A stretch of 64,000 nucleotides of DNA, from assembly GCA_029261795.1 (NCBI GenBank), contig JAJDAP010000122.1, positions 1 through 64,000 of the forward strand, in the 5' to 3' direction. Made by a program: the position numbers and the translations under genes. This DNA is from Deltaproteobacteria bacterium (GTDB taxonomy: Bacteria; Myxococcota_A; UBA9160; UBA6930). How positions within the stretch are numbered: position 1 is the first letter of the stretch; the number at the start of each line of letters is the position of its first letter. Under the pieces are notes generated by a model. It was not told the origin of the DNA. It made no database searches and saw only the letters and a list, made by a program, of their open reading frames with translations. Positions 46,176 through 54,441 of this stretch are shown here, in pieces.

Positions 46176-46940
46176 ATGAAGCCTGTCTGTCTGGTACTCG
46201 GCGCCGGCGCCGGAATCGGCGGCAACGTCGGAATGCGATTTGCTCGAGGGGGCTATCACGCTGCACTTTGTCGCCGCAGCGACGAAGACGGCCTCCACAA
46301 GCTGGTGGAGGGAATCGAGGGCGAAGGCGGATCGGCCTCGGGCTACCTGCTCAACGCCGTCGAACCCGACAGCATCGAAAAGCGGGTCGCGGCCATCGAA
46401 GCCGAGATCGGCCCGATCGAGGTCGTGGTCTTCAACCTGGGCGCGCAGATCGGCGATCGTGCGCTGGCGGACACGAGCTACAAGGCTTTCGAGGTGGGCT
46501 GGCGGCTCGCGACCTTCGGGCTCTTTCGGCTGGCCTCCGCTGTCTGTCCGTTGATGGAGCAACGGGGCAAGGGAACCATCCTGGTGACCTCGGCGACCGC
46601 GGCGGTGCGCGGAAACCGCGGCCAACACTCCCACGCGGCCGCGATGGGCGGGCGGCGCATGCTATGCCAGACCCTCAACGCGGAGTTTTCGCCCAAGGGC
46701 ATCCATGTCGCCCATATCCTCATCGACGGTGCCGTCGACGCGCCCGATACCCTCGGCAAGATGTTGGGCCCGGAGGGTTTCCAGCAGCTCCGGGAAGCGC
46801 GCGGCATGGAGCACGACGGCCTGCTCCTCCCCGCCGAGATCGCGGACACCTACTTCCACATCGCCCAACAGCATCGATCGGCCTGGACCCACGAACTCGA
46901 CCTGCGCTCGTTCTCCGACCGGCCGTGGTGGAATCACTGA
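46176..46940 (+). CDS. SDR-family protein lacking the Tyr-Lys pair
   Basis: The 254-residue protein has a Rossmann start (LVLGAGAGIGGNVGMRFA), so it should bind NAD(P). VVFNLGAQ replaces NNAG. The Ser of the SDR active site remains in VTSATAAVRG. The Tyr-x-x-x-Lys site is not there: that stretch reads GQHSHAAAMGGRRM (residues about 149-162), with His and Met instead. It is therefore probably not a normal oxidoreductase, but a binding protein or an altered enzyme. It follows the acyl-CoA dehydrogenase by 17 bases and is likely co-transcribed. Confidence 0.85.
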   Translation: MKPVCLVLGAGAGIGGNVGMRFARGGYHAALCRRSDEDGLHKLVEGIEGEGGSASGYLLNAVEPDSIEKRVAAIEAEIGPIEVVVFNLGAQIGDRALADTSYKAFEVGWRLATFGLFRLASAVCPLMEQRGKGTILVTSATAAVRGNRGQHSHAAAMGGRRMLCQTLNAEFSPKGIHVAHILIDGAVDAPDTLGKMLGPEGFQQLREARGMEHDGLLLPAEIADTYFHIAQQHRSAWTHELDLRSFSDRPWWNH

Positions 46941-46953
46941 GCGCGCCGGCTTC

Positions 46954-47400
46954 TCAGAACTCCGCTTCGAGCTTGTCGAAGACCTCGCCCCAGCCGCGGC
47001 GACGCTCCTCAGTCGTGTCTCCGCCGTCCAGGATCGCGATCTGTTCGGTCATCGCGACGCGTGTGCCCGTGTCGATCGCGGCGAATTCGATCGTGACCAT
47101 GGACGACGTGATCCGTCCGGCGCCAGTCGCGACGGTCATCGAGTAGAGGATCCGCTCGTCAGCCACGATGTCTTCGTAGCGACAGTCTTCGGTGTAGGGC
47201 GGTTCTCCGGCCGGACCGAAGGAAAGATGTTTGCGCCCGCCCACCTTGAATTCGTGCTCGAGGACCTGGCTCTCCCAGCCCTCGACGCCGGGTAGATACC
47301 AGCGCTCGAGGGCCTTGGCGTCACACCAGACACCGAAGACGGTGGCCACGCTCGCCGGCAGGTCTCGCGAAACGATGATGGTGTCGTGATGAACGGTCAT
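46954..47400 (-). CDS. SRPBCC/AHSA1-type protein
   Basis: The 148-residue START-like protein starts at ATG 47400. RDLPASVATVFGVWCDAKALERW is the N-terminal strand-helix. EGWESQVLEHEFKVGGRKH and TIEFAAIDTGTRVAMTEQIAILDGGD (read in parts) are typical of the AHSA1/COG3832 branch. RRRGWGEVFDKLEA is the long final helix over a hydrophobic cavity. It faces an ArsR gene across 67 bases. This pair is widespread and the cavity protein is thought to respond to a small hydrophobic ligand, which is not known. Confidence 0.9.
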   Translation of the reverse strand: MTVHHDTIIVSRDLPASVATVFGVWCDAKALERWYLPGVEGWESQVLEHEFKVGGRKHLSFGPAGEPPYTEDCRYEDIVADERILYSMTVATGAGRITSSMVTIEFAAIDTGTRVAMTEQIAILDGGDTTEERRRGWGEVFDKLEAEF

Positions 47401-47462
47401 GAGGTTCTCCTGGTCTGCCCGATCTGCACGATTGGCTTTCCCGGGCGAGAAGCCTAAAGTAA

Positions 47463-47472
47463 ACCATATGGT
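47463..47472. promoter_or_regulatory. Palindromic operator over the arsR-type start codon
   Basis: The sequence ACCATATGGT is a perfect 10-bp palindrome, flanked by TAA on the left and AAA on the right. The ATG of the regulator (47468) lies inside it. The same shape (AACCATATGGTT) is often found between such ArsR and SRPBCC genes. It lies between the two divergent starts and suggests that the ArsR protein represses both. Confidence 0.6.
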
Positions 47473-47812
47473 AAAGCAAACGCAAGCGCTCGATTCGAGC
47501 TTCAAGGCCCTTGCGGACACGACGAGGCGGGCGGTCCTGCTGCGGCTAGCGGATGGTCCTGGCGGCATCACCGAGTTGGCCGACGAGCACCAGATGACGC
47601 TGGCGGGAATGCTGAAGCACGTGCGCATCCTGGAAGAGGCGGGGATGGTGCGAACGGTCAAACATGGACGCCGGCGGATCTGCGAGATGAACGCAGGCTC
47701 GTGCGATCACGCGTCCGATTGGCTCGCGGCCACCCGGAAACGCTGGGAGAACCGCTTCGACTCGATGGAGCGCTATCTCGAAGAACTCGAACGCTCCGGG
47801 CGACGCGGCTGA
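47468..47812 (+). CDS. ArsR-family winged-helix repressor
   Basis: The 114-residue protein starts at ATG 47468. FKALADTTRRAVLLRLADGPGGITELADEHQM and LAGMLKHVRILEEAGMVRTVKHGRRRICEM (seen in blocks) form the winged helix. The recognition helix reads TLAGMLKHVRIL. No metal-binding Cys cluster is seen, so it is not a classical arsenic or zinc sensor. It belongs with the SRPBCC neighbour, which it probably regulates together with its own gene through ACCATATGGT. Confidence 0.9.
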   Translation: MVKQTQALDSSFKALADTTRRAVLLRLADGPGGITELADEHQMTLAGMLKHVRILEEAGMVRTVKHGRRRICEMNAGSCDHASDWLAATRKRWENRFDSMERYLEELERSGRRG

Positions 47813-47883
47813 GTCGACGCTTCGCCCTGTCGCCCTTCGGGCGGCTCGTCGCTGGCCCGGCTTCGCACAGGCACCCCGAGCCT

Positions 47884-48669
47884 TCAGCGCCCGGTGAACC
47901 TGGGCTCACGCCGCTCCAGGAACGCGCTGACGCCCTCCCGGTGGTCTTCGGAGTCGAAGCATTCGCGGAGCGCTGCCGTGTGGGCGTGCATGTGGTCGTC
48001 GATTTCACGTGTGAGGCCTTCGTAGGTCAGGGCCTTGATGCGCTGGATCGAAAACGGCGAGCCCTTCAGGAAGCGCGAGGCCTCGGCGTGAGCCGCAGCC
48101 GTGAGGTTGTCCGACTCCACCAGCTCGGCGACGTACCCCATTTCGTGGGCCGCCTCGGCTGTGAGGAACTCGCCGGAGTAGAGCAGGCGCAGCGCAGCCG
48201 GCAGGCCGATCAGTCTGGGAAGCAGCCAGGTGCCAGCGCCCGTGTCGGGCACGAGTCCGCGATGTGCGAAGTTCCAGGCGAAGCGTGCCCGGGGCGTTGC
48301 AATGCGCACGTCGCACTGGCTGGTGAACTCGGCACCCATGCCGACGGCTGGACCGTCGATCGCGCCGATCACGGGCTTCGGGCACGCGATGAGCGGCCAC
48401 CAGCTCGACCGTTCTTCGGCAGCGCCGCGCAAGCCGCGATCCTTGCCCGGGATCGTGTTCAGATCCGAGAGGTCAGTGCCAGCGCAGAACGCGCCGGGTA
48501 CTCCCGTCACGATGAGGACCCGGACGGCGTCGTCCTCGCCCGCTTGCCTCACCAGTGCGGTGAACTCGGCGAGCATCGCGAAGGTCATCGCGTTCTTCTT
48601 CTCCGGGCGCGCGATGGTCAGGGTCGCGATCCCGTTCGGTTCGACTTCGAGCTGCAGATGGTCGGCCAT
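47884..48669 (-). CDS. Enoyl-CoA hydratase/isomerase (crotonase family)
   Basis: A 261-residue crotonase starts at ATG 48669 after GGAGAA. ATLTIARPEKKNAMTF and FCAGTDLSDLN are the CoA and first oxyanion blocks. AIDGPAVGMGAEFTSQCDVRIA is the second oxyanion block. FAHRGLVPDTGAGTWLLPRLIG follows in the active-site region; there the position of the usual Glu (LGLxPExG) holds Asp (VPDTGAG). Such changes occur in isomerases and hydrolases, so the exact reaction is open. It converges with the arsR gene. Confidence 0.9.
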   Translation of the reverse strand: MADHLQLEVEPNGIATLTIARPEKKNAMTFAMLAEFTALVRQAGEDDAVRVLIVTGVPGAFCAGTDLSDLNTIPGKDRGLRGAAEERSSWWPLIACPKPVIGAIDGPAVGMGAEFTSQCDVRIATPRARFAWNFAHRGLVPDTGAGTWLLPRLIGLPAALRLLYSGEFLTAEAAHEMGYVAELVESDNLTAAAHAEASRFLKGSPFSIQRIKALTYEGLTREIDDHMHAHTAALRECFDSEDHREGVSAFLERREPRFTGR

Positions 48670-48782
48670 GGCTTCTCCTCGCTCCGACCCTACACCAGCT
48701 CGCCCGAAATGGCGGCAAGCCGGAGCGGCTGCGATACGCTCCGGACCGCGCTCCTGGCTGGAGCGTTTCGGAGGTACACCCG

Positions 48783-50303
48783 ATGGCGAGATGGTCTGCG
48801 TGGGTCCTTTGTTTCGTGCTCTTCTCGAGCGGGGCGTGGGCCGCGGATCGCCCGAACATCCTGGTGATCTGGGGCGATGACATCGGGGTGTGGAACATCA
48901 GCGCCTACCACCGGGGCATGTTGGGCGGTCGCACGCCCAACATCGATCGATTGGGCGAGCAGGGCGCCATCTTCACCGACTACTACGCAGAGCAGAGTTG
49001 TACGGCCGGGCGCTCCGCATTCATCACGGGGCAACATCCGCTTCGCACCGGTCTCTTGAAGGTGGGCATGCCCGGGGCTGACACCGGGCTGCGTCCCGAG
49101 GACCCGACCATCGCGGAGTTGCTCAAGCCCCAGGGCTACGCGACCGGACAATTCGGCAAGAATCACCTCGGCGACAAGGACGAGTTCCTGCCGAGCAACC
49201 ATGGCTTCGACGAATTCTTCGGGAACCTCTACCACCTGAACGCCGAGGAGGAGCCGGAGACCTATTTCTATCCGAAGGATCCTGCGTTTCACGAACGCTA
49301 TGCGCCACGCGGCGTGATCCACTCCTACGCGGACGGGAAGGTGGAGGACACCGGCCCGCTCTCGCGCAAGCGGATGGAAACCGCAGACCAGGAGTTCACC
49401 GATGCCGCGCTGAACTTCATGGAACGCTCCCAGCAGGCGGGCAAGCCCTTCTTCGTCTGGTTCAACGCCACGCGCATGCACGTGTGGACGCGGCTTTCGG
49501 ATGAGTGGGAAGGCAGCACCGGCCACGGTCTCTACGCCGACGGGATGAACGAACACGATCACCACGTTGGCCAGCTTCTCGACAAGCTCGATGAGCTCGG
49601 GATCGCCGACGACACCATCGTCGTCTACTCCACCGACAATGGCTCGCAAACCAACACCTACCCGGACGGCGGCGCTGAACCCTTCCGCGGCGAGAAGGGC
49701 ACGACCTGGGAGGGGGGCTTCCGGGTGCCCGCGCTGATCCGCTGGCCCGGTGTGGTCGAGCCCGGCCGTGTGATCAACGACGTGGTCAATCATCAGGACT
49801 GGCTGCCGACGTTGTTGCGCGCCGCCGGAGTCCCCGACATCAACGCAAAGTTGAAGCAGGGGCATCGGGCCGGCGACCGGACCTACAAGGTACACATCGA
49901 CGGCGTCGACCAGACCGAGTTGTTGGCGGGCAGGGGGCCGGGTTCCCGCGAGACGGTCTTCTTCTTCGACGACAACGCCAACCTCAACGCCCTCCGCTGG
50001 CGCGATTGGAAGATCCACTTTGCCACGATGGAGAGCTGGTCGACGGGAAGGCGCCCACTCACGTTCCCCACGGTCGTGAATCTGCGCTCCGACCCCTTCG
50101 AGACCTCGATGGACTCGGGGCTCTACACCCGCTTCATGGCGGACCAGCTATGGTTGTTCGTTCCGATGCAGGACGTCGTTGGCCGTTGGTTGGGCACGTT
50201 CCGCGCGTTCCCGCCCCGGCAGGCTACCGCGAGCTTCACCATCGACAAGATCATGCAACAGATGCAGATGATGGCCGCCCAGGCGGAACGTCGACGCCAG
50301 TAG
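48783..50303 (+). CDS. Exported arylsulfatase
   Basis: The 506-residue product has a Sec signal peptide (MARWSAWVLCFVLFSSGAWA) and acts in the periplasm. PNILVIWGDDIGVWN holds the Ca-binding Asp pair. SCTAGRSAFITGQHP carries Cys73 in the C-x-A/P-x-R sulfatase motif. This Cys must be turned to formylglycine by FGE or another maturase. GYATGQFGKNHLGD and VVYSTDNGSQTNTYP complete the active site. It frees sulfate from an organic ester. No maturase gene is near it. The next gene, a phosphatase, begins nine bases after it. Confidence 0.93.
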   Translation: MARWSAWVLCFVLFSSGAWAADRPNILVIWGDDIGVWNISAYHRGMLGGRTPNIDRLGEQGAIFTDYYAEQSCTAGRSAFITGQHPLRTGLLKVGMPGADTGLRPEDPTIAELLKPQGYATGQFGKNHLGDKDEFLPSNHGFDEFFGNLYHLNAEEEPETYFYPKDPAFHERYAPRGVIHSYADGKVEDTGPLSRKRMETADQEFTDAALNFMERSQQAGKPFFVWFNATRMHVWTRLSDEWEGSTGHGLYADGMNEHDHHVGQLLDKLDELGIADDTIVVYSTDNGSQTNTYPDGGAEPFRGEKGTTWEGGFRVPALIRWPGVVEPGRVINDVVNHQDWLPTLLRAAGVPDINAKLKQGHRAGDRTYKVHIDGVDQTELLAGRGPGSRETVFFFDDNANLNALRWRDWKIHFATMESWSTGRRPLTFPTVVNLRSDPFETSMDSGLYTRFMADQLWLFVPMQDVVGRWLGTFRAFPPRQATASFTIDKIMQQMQMMAAQAERRRQ

Positions 50304-50311
50304 AAGGTCGC

Positions 50312-50977
50312 ATGTCGAGCGTTCAACATCTCCTGTTCGTCAGGCACGGCGAGACCGTGGGCAACCTCGAACAGATCGCCCATGGTCAATCCGAATCTCC
50401 GCTCAACGAACGCGGCGTTCGGCAGGCCGAGATCACGGCGCAGATGCTCCAAGATTGGCAGCGCGACTATCATCGCGTCGTTACCAGTCCCCTGAGTCGC
50501 GCTCACCGTACCGGTCAACACATCGCCAGGAGTCTCGAGCTGCCCATCGACATCCATCATGGGCTGATCGAAGGGTTCCTGGGCGACTGGGAGGGTGTGA
50601 GCTACCAGGAGTTGGACGACTTCGGTTTCGGAAGACGCTCGATCAAGGATGATGATTTCCGGGGCCACAACGGCGAGTCTCCCAACCAGCTCGGGGAGCG
50701 CATGGCCCGAACGGTGGGCGAGATCCGTCATCGGCATCCCGGCGAGAACATCATCCTGGTGAGCCACGGTGCTGCGATCGCACATCTGATCGCGCGGTTG
50801 TTGGGTACCCGGCCCGCCTTCGGCCATCAGTACATCATGCACAACTCGGCGGTAACGGAACTGGCCTTCAGCAACGGCGCCGAGAAGCCCGAGCTCTCGA
50901 CCCTGAACTTCCACGACCACCTGCCTGAGGATCTGAAGATCGACCCCACAAGACAGCAGAGGCGAAGTCGAAAATGA
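50312..50977 (+). CDS. Histidine phosphatase (phosphoglycerate-mutase-like)
   Basis: The 221-residue enzyme starts at ATG 50312. HLLFVRHGETVGNLEQ carries the phospho-His (RHG). SPLSRAHRTGQHIA gives an Arg of the phosphate pocket, GFLGDWEGVSYQEL the Glu proton donor, and LVSHGAAIAHLIARLLG the second His. PLNERGVRQAE is the usual linker. It removes phosphate from small molecules or proteins. Its last four bases, ATGA, are shared with the start of the phosphotransferase, so the two are coupled. Confidence 0.9.
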   Translation: MSSVQHLLFVRHGETVGNLEQIAHGQSESPLNERGVRQAEITAQMLQDWQRDYHRVVTSPLSRAHRTGQHIARSLELPIDIHHGLIEGFLGDWEGVSYQELDDFGFGRRSIKDDDFRGHNGESPNQLGERMARTVGEIRHRHPGENIILVSHGAAIAHLIARLLGTRPAFGHQYIMHNSAVTELAFSNGAEKPELSTLNFHDHLPEDLKIDPTRQQRRSRK

Positions 50978-52128
50978 AGCTGCCTCTCACGGTTGACGAA
51001 CTCACCACGGAGTGGCTCCAGGCCGCGCTGGGTGGCGCTACGCAGGGTGGAACGATCGAGGCGTTCGCTCGCGAGGTCATCGGGGTCGGGGCGGGCTTCA
51101 TGGGACAGGTGGCCAGAGTGACGCTGCGCTACGCGCAAGATTCGCCGGCTGCACCCAGCAGTGTGATCGCGAAATTCGCCTCGCCGCTTCCCGAGACCCG
51201 GGAGATGGCCAGGGATCAGAATCTGTACCAGCGCGAGATCGCTTTCTATAGGGATATCGGCCATGACGTGGGGGTCCCCGTGCCCACTTGTTATTTCAGC
51301 GAGTTGGTCGAAGACTCCTACCGCTTCGTGATGCTCCTCGAAGACCTCGCACCCGGGGTTCCAAGCGACCAGGTGATTGGCACCGATCGGGAGACGTCCC
51401 GCGAGGTCATCGAACAGTTCGCAAAGCTACACGCGAAGTGGTGGAACAGTGAGCAGCTCGCCAACCTCGAGTGGGCCCGGTGGGTCATTCAGGAAGTGCC
51501 GATCGAACAAGGGCTCGCGCTCTTTCGGGCGAGCATGGAAGAAGCGGAAGCGACGGGGAAGTTCGACGCCTATCCGGAAATGAAGCGACTGATGCCGCTG
51601 CTGCCGCCGCTCTTCAAGCTGGATCCGCCATCCCCGTTTCCGTTCACGCTGACCCATGGAGACCTGCGGTCCGACAACATCATCCAGCCATCGGCCGAGG
51701 GCGGGCGGTTCGCCGTGATCGACTGGCAGTTGGCCGGCGTCGGAGATCCCGTCAACGACATCGCCCGGTGGCTGGTACAGAGCATCTCGATCGAGGACCG
51801 CAGGGAGACCGAGCAGGAACTCCTGAAGCTCTACCACGCCCGCTTGGTCGAATACGGTGTTACCGGATACAGCTACAAGAAGTTCATCAACGACTACAAG
51901 ACCAACCTGATCGTGGTCCTACTGATGTTCTCGATGTCCATGGACGCTGTCGATCAGAGTTCGGAGCGCGCCCAGGCACTCTTCCACCAGTTCTATTCCC
52001 GCCTCGACGCCGCCCTGGTCGATTGGGAGATCGAAAAGCCCTTGAAGGCATTGCCGTACATCTACCCGTTCATCAAGGCGATGCTCTTGCTGAGAAAGGC
52101 ATTCAGCAAGAAAACAGCGAACGGATGA
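50974..52128 (+). CDS. APH-like phosphotransferase (EcKinase-like)
   Basis: The 384-residue protein starts at ATG 50974, overlapping the upstream stop. MLLEDLAPG marks the hinge between the lobes. The catalytic loop is HGDLRSDNI and the metal Asp is in VIDWQLAGVGDPVNDIARWL. REVIGVGAGFMGQVARVTLRY is the N-lobe. FSMSMDAVDQSSERAQALFH lies in the C-terminal helices. The family (ecdysteroid kinase and aminoglycoside phosphotransferase-like) phosphorylates hydroxyl groups on steroids, choline or antibiotics. With the coupled phosphatase, a phosphorylation cycle is possible. Substrate unknown. Confidence 0.85.
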   Translation: MKLPLTVDELTTEWLQAALGGATQGGTIEAFAREVIGVGAGFMGQVARVTLRYAQDSPAAPSSVIAKFASPLPETREMARDQNLYQREIAFYRDIGHDVGVPVPTCYFSELVEDSYRFVMLLEDLAPGVPSDQVIGTDRETSREVIEQFAKLHAKWWNSEQLANLEWARWVIQEVPIEQGLALFRASMEEAEATGKFDAYPEMKRLMPLLPPLFKLDPPSPFPFTLTHGDLRSDNIIQPSAEGGRFAVIDWQLAGVGDPVNDIARWLVQSISIEDRRETEQELLKLYHARLVEYGVTGYSYKKFINDYKTNLIVVLLMFSMSMDAVDQSSERAQALFHQFYSRLDAALVDWEIEKPLKALPYIYPFIKAMLLLRKAFSKKTANG

Positions 52129-52150
52129 CGACGCTCGACGTGCCTTCGGC

Positions 52151-53605
52151 CTAGGCCCGCCGCACGGGTGGCCCGGTTCCCTCGACCAGTGCGAGCACTT
52201 CGGCGAATCCGTCCTCGAGGCAGCGCCCGAACAGGTCGGGATCCGTGACGGCGGCGCGGTCGACGTTGGCGGCGATACAGCAGATGTCGCCGTGGGTGAC
52301 GAGCGTGATCATCGTGGCACAGCCCGGCAGGGGGCCAAAGCCGTAGACGCGCTCGATGCGCGCACCGGCGATGAAGCGCTCCTCCCGGTAGCCCGGGACG
52401 TTGCTGGCCTGGAGATCGTTCGACTGGGTGAGGCCGCCGGAAAGCGCACTCACGAGCGGCGCCGGAAGGCGCGTGAGGGCAGGGGCGACCAGCGCCATCG
52501 CGTCGATGGCCACTTCGCCGCGCGCCGATCGCACCAACTTGCCGATCGCCTTCATTCGCTCTTCGGGGTCGCGGATCGCCACCGGTGCCGCCAGGCGTGC
52601 GCCCGCGAACTTGTTGCCGCCGGCGGCATCGTCTTCCTTGCGCACCGAGATCGGAATCGCGATCGGGATCGTCTCTACCGGCTCGCCCAGCTTCTCATGG
52701 TAGAGCCGGAATCCGCCTAACAGTGCCGCCAGGAACGCGTCGTTCAGGCTCGAGTCGGCTTGCTTCGCGGCAGCGCGGAGGTCCGGGAAGCGCACGTCGA
52801 GCGCCAGGAAGCGCCAGGACAGGCTGCGGTTGCGCAGCAGCGGGGAACTCTCGGCTTCGGGTGTTCCAATCACCCGGCCCAACGACGATGCGAAGCGAGC
52901 GATCTCCTGAGCCGTATCGACGGGATTCATCAGCCCACGCAACAGGCTGCCGGCATTCTCCCAGATGTCGCCGGAGGAGGCGCGCGCTCGGCGGCTCAGC
53001 TGGTCGGTCAGGACATCTTCCGGTGTGACCCACTCGGGCTGCGGCGCCGCCGGCTGGGGTTTGTCCGCCTGATGCTCGCGTGTCTTCGAGTGCAGCTGCG
53101 AGAACAGCTGGAAGCTGCCCAGCCCGTCGGTCGTCGAGTGGTGCATCTTCAGCAGTTGGGCGCCACGCCCATCCGGGAGGCCCTCGAATAGCACCGTCTC
53201 CCACGGCGAGCGGGCGCGATCGAACGGCGTCATCGCGAGCTGCTCGGCATTCGAAAGCAGCTCCTGCCAGCCCCCGTCGCCGCTCAGCCGCACGCGCCGC
53301 ACGTGGTAGTGCAGGTCGAAGTCGGGGTCGTTCACCCAGCGCGGGTAACCGATCCCGAGGGTCGGCTCGACCACCTTCTGGCGGAAGCGTGGTGCCATGC
53401 GCGTGCTCCACTCGCAGGCTGCAACGAAGCGCTCCCATTCCGGGACACAATCGAGGATCGAGAGGGAGCAGATCGTCGAGCGCAGGTGCGGGTCGCTTTC
53501 GGCCCGCCACATCAACGTCTCGAGTGCGTTCATCTCGCGACTGCGACCCCAATCCAGAGGCTCGTCCCGGCCGATACGGGAACTCGCGGTTCGCTCTTCC
53601 GACAT
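52151..53605 (-). CDS. Wax ester synthase/diacylglycerol acyltransferase (WS/DGAT)
   Basis: The 484-residue enzyme starts at ATG 53605. LKMHHSTTDGLGSFQLFSQL carries the active-site HHxxxDG. The C-terminal domain has NDAFLAALLGGFRLYHEK, ISVRKEDDAAGGNKFAG and SNVPGYREE, the last like the SNVPGP motif. Such enzymes join acyl-CoA with a fatty alcohol or diacylglycerol to make neutral lipids at the membrane surface. The TetR gene lies 61 bases upstream on the same strand, and the AlkB-type hydroxylase is divergent, so the three look like one lipid module. Confidence 0.93.
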   Translation of the reverse strand: MSEERTASSRIGRDEPLDWGRSREMNALETLMWRAESDPHLRSTICSLSILDCVPEWERFVAACEWSTRMAPRFRQKVVEPTLGIGYPRWVNDPDFDLHYHVRRVRLSGDGGWQELLSNAEQLAMTPFDRARSPWETVLFEGLPDGRGAQLLKMHHSTTDGLGSFQLFSQLHSKTREHQADKPQPAAPQPEWVTPEDVLTDQLSRRARASSGDIWENAGSLLRGLMNPVDTAQEIARFASSLGRVIGTPEAESSPLLRNRSLSWRFLALDVRFPDLRAAAKQADSSLNDAFLAALLGGFRLYHEKLGEPVETIPIAIPISVRKEDDAAGGNKFAGARLAAPVAIRDPEERMKAIGKLVRSARGEVAIDAMALVAPALTRLPAPLVSALSGGLTQSNDLQASNVPGYREERFIAGARIERVYGFGPLPGCATMITLVTHGDICCIAANVDRAAVTDPDLFGRCLEDGFAEVLALVEGTGPPVRRA

Positions 53606-53666
53606 GGCAGTTCCTCCTGCGACCCCCCTCCGATCCCATGGTGCCACAGGCGGCGGCGATTTCCGG

Positions 53667-54317
53667 CTAGCGGTCGGTCGTCTCGGAAGGGGCCAGCAAC
53701 GTGAGCAGTGCATCCCGGGTGCGCCCAACATCCATCGGGAGTCCGAGATCCGCCGCACTCAGCACCCCGAGGGCAGCCAGGAGCAGGAGGTTCGCGATCT
53801 CCCGGGCGCCGACCTGCGCCGCTCGGCCCGTTCGCTCGGCCACCGCGACGGACTCTTCGAGCCGACCTCGTGCCATGCCGAGCGCGTCACGCAGGGTCTC
53901 TGCAATCCGGGGATTGCGGTGGGCGGCGGCCATCAAGGTGTCGAAGCGTTGCCCTGGGCCGGGGGGCGTGGCAGCGGCTGGATCGTTCCAGACCAGTGAG
54001 GCCAACTCCGCATAGCGCCGGATCGTGTCGGCCAGGCCACCTTCCTGCTCGGCCCCGGCCAGCAGCACATCGACGAAATCGCGCAGGGTGTGGTCGACCA
54101 CCGCCTCGACCAGTTCCTCGCGGCTCCGGAAGTGCACGTAGAAGGCGCCCCGGGTAAAACCGGCGCGTTCGCAGATGGCGTCGAGACTGGGTCCGTCGAG
54201 CCCGTCGGCACTGAAGGCTTCACGGGCGGCGAGGATCAGCCGATGACGGGTCTCCTGCTTGGCCTCCTGCCTGCGCGCGGCGCCGGAGGGGATCTCGGGG
54301 GTGGCTCGGGCGGGCAT
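53667..54317 (-). CDS. TetR-family repressor of lipid module
   Basis: The 216-residue protein starts at ATG 54317. ETRHRLILAAREAFSADGL and GPSLDAICERAGFTRGAFYVHF form the DNA-binding domain. The rest is the ligand and dimer domain (about residues 70-216). No ribosome site precedes the ATG. A -35/-10 pair (TTGATT, 17 bp, TATGTC, minus strand) lies only six bases before it, so a leaderless transcript is likely. Two inverted repeats ACATAC-N6-GTATGT lie just upstream. It should repress itself with WS/DGAT and the divergent AlkB gene; an acyl-CoA or alcohol ligand is plausible. Confidence 0.9.
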   Translation of the reverse strand: MPARATPEIPSGAARRQEAKQETRHRLILAAREAFSADGLDGPSLDAICERAGFTRGAFYVHFRSREELVEAVVDHTLRDFVDVLLAGAEQEGGLADTIRRYAELASLVWNDPAAATPPGPGQRFDTLMAAAHRNPRIAETLRDALGMARGRLEESVAVAERTGRAAQVGAREIANLLLLAALGVLSAADLGLPMDVGRTRDALLTLLAPSETTDR

Positions 54318-54321
54318 GTGA

Positions 54322-54374
54322 TTGACATACCGAGTCGTATGTGGATAATCAAGTGACATACGATCTCGTATGTC
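54322..54374. promoter_or_regulatory. Two TetR operators over divergent promoters
   Basis: Site 1 is ACATAC-CGAGTC-GTATGT at 54325-54342. Site 2 is ACATAC-GATCTC-GTATGT at 54356-54373, extended to nine-base arms (54355-54374). The sites repeat at 31 bp, three turns of DNA. A plus-strand promoter is TTGACA (54322-54327), 16 bp, GATAAT (54344-54349), with its start near 54356 inside site 2. A minus-strand promoter is TTGATT (54352-54347), 17 bp, TATGTC (54329-54324). The arrangement suits one repressor controlling both sides. Confidence 0.8.
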
Positions 54375-54441
54375 GGCTCGGCCAACTCGAACGCGCGCTG
54401 CGATTGCGCGCGCGAGGCAGACGAGCCAGGAGAGGCGAGCG

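Noticed and set aside
48690-50018. Minus-strand open frame of 442 residues inside the sulfatase
   Set aside because: Codon-position mirror of the sulfatase; rich in Val/Glu/Leu runs typical of antisense frames in GC-rich DNA.
54355-54374. Palindrome as a recombination or att site
   Set aside because: A second copy of the same arms at 31 bp and the position over promoters beside a TetR gene fit an operator much better.
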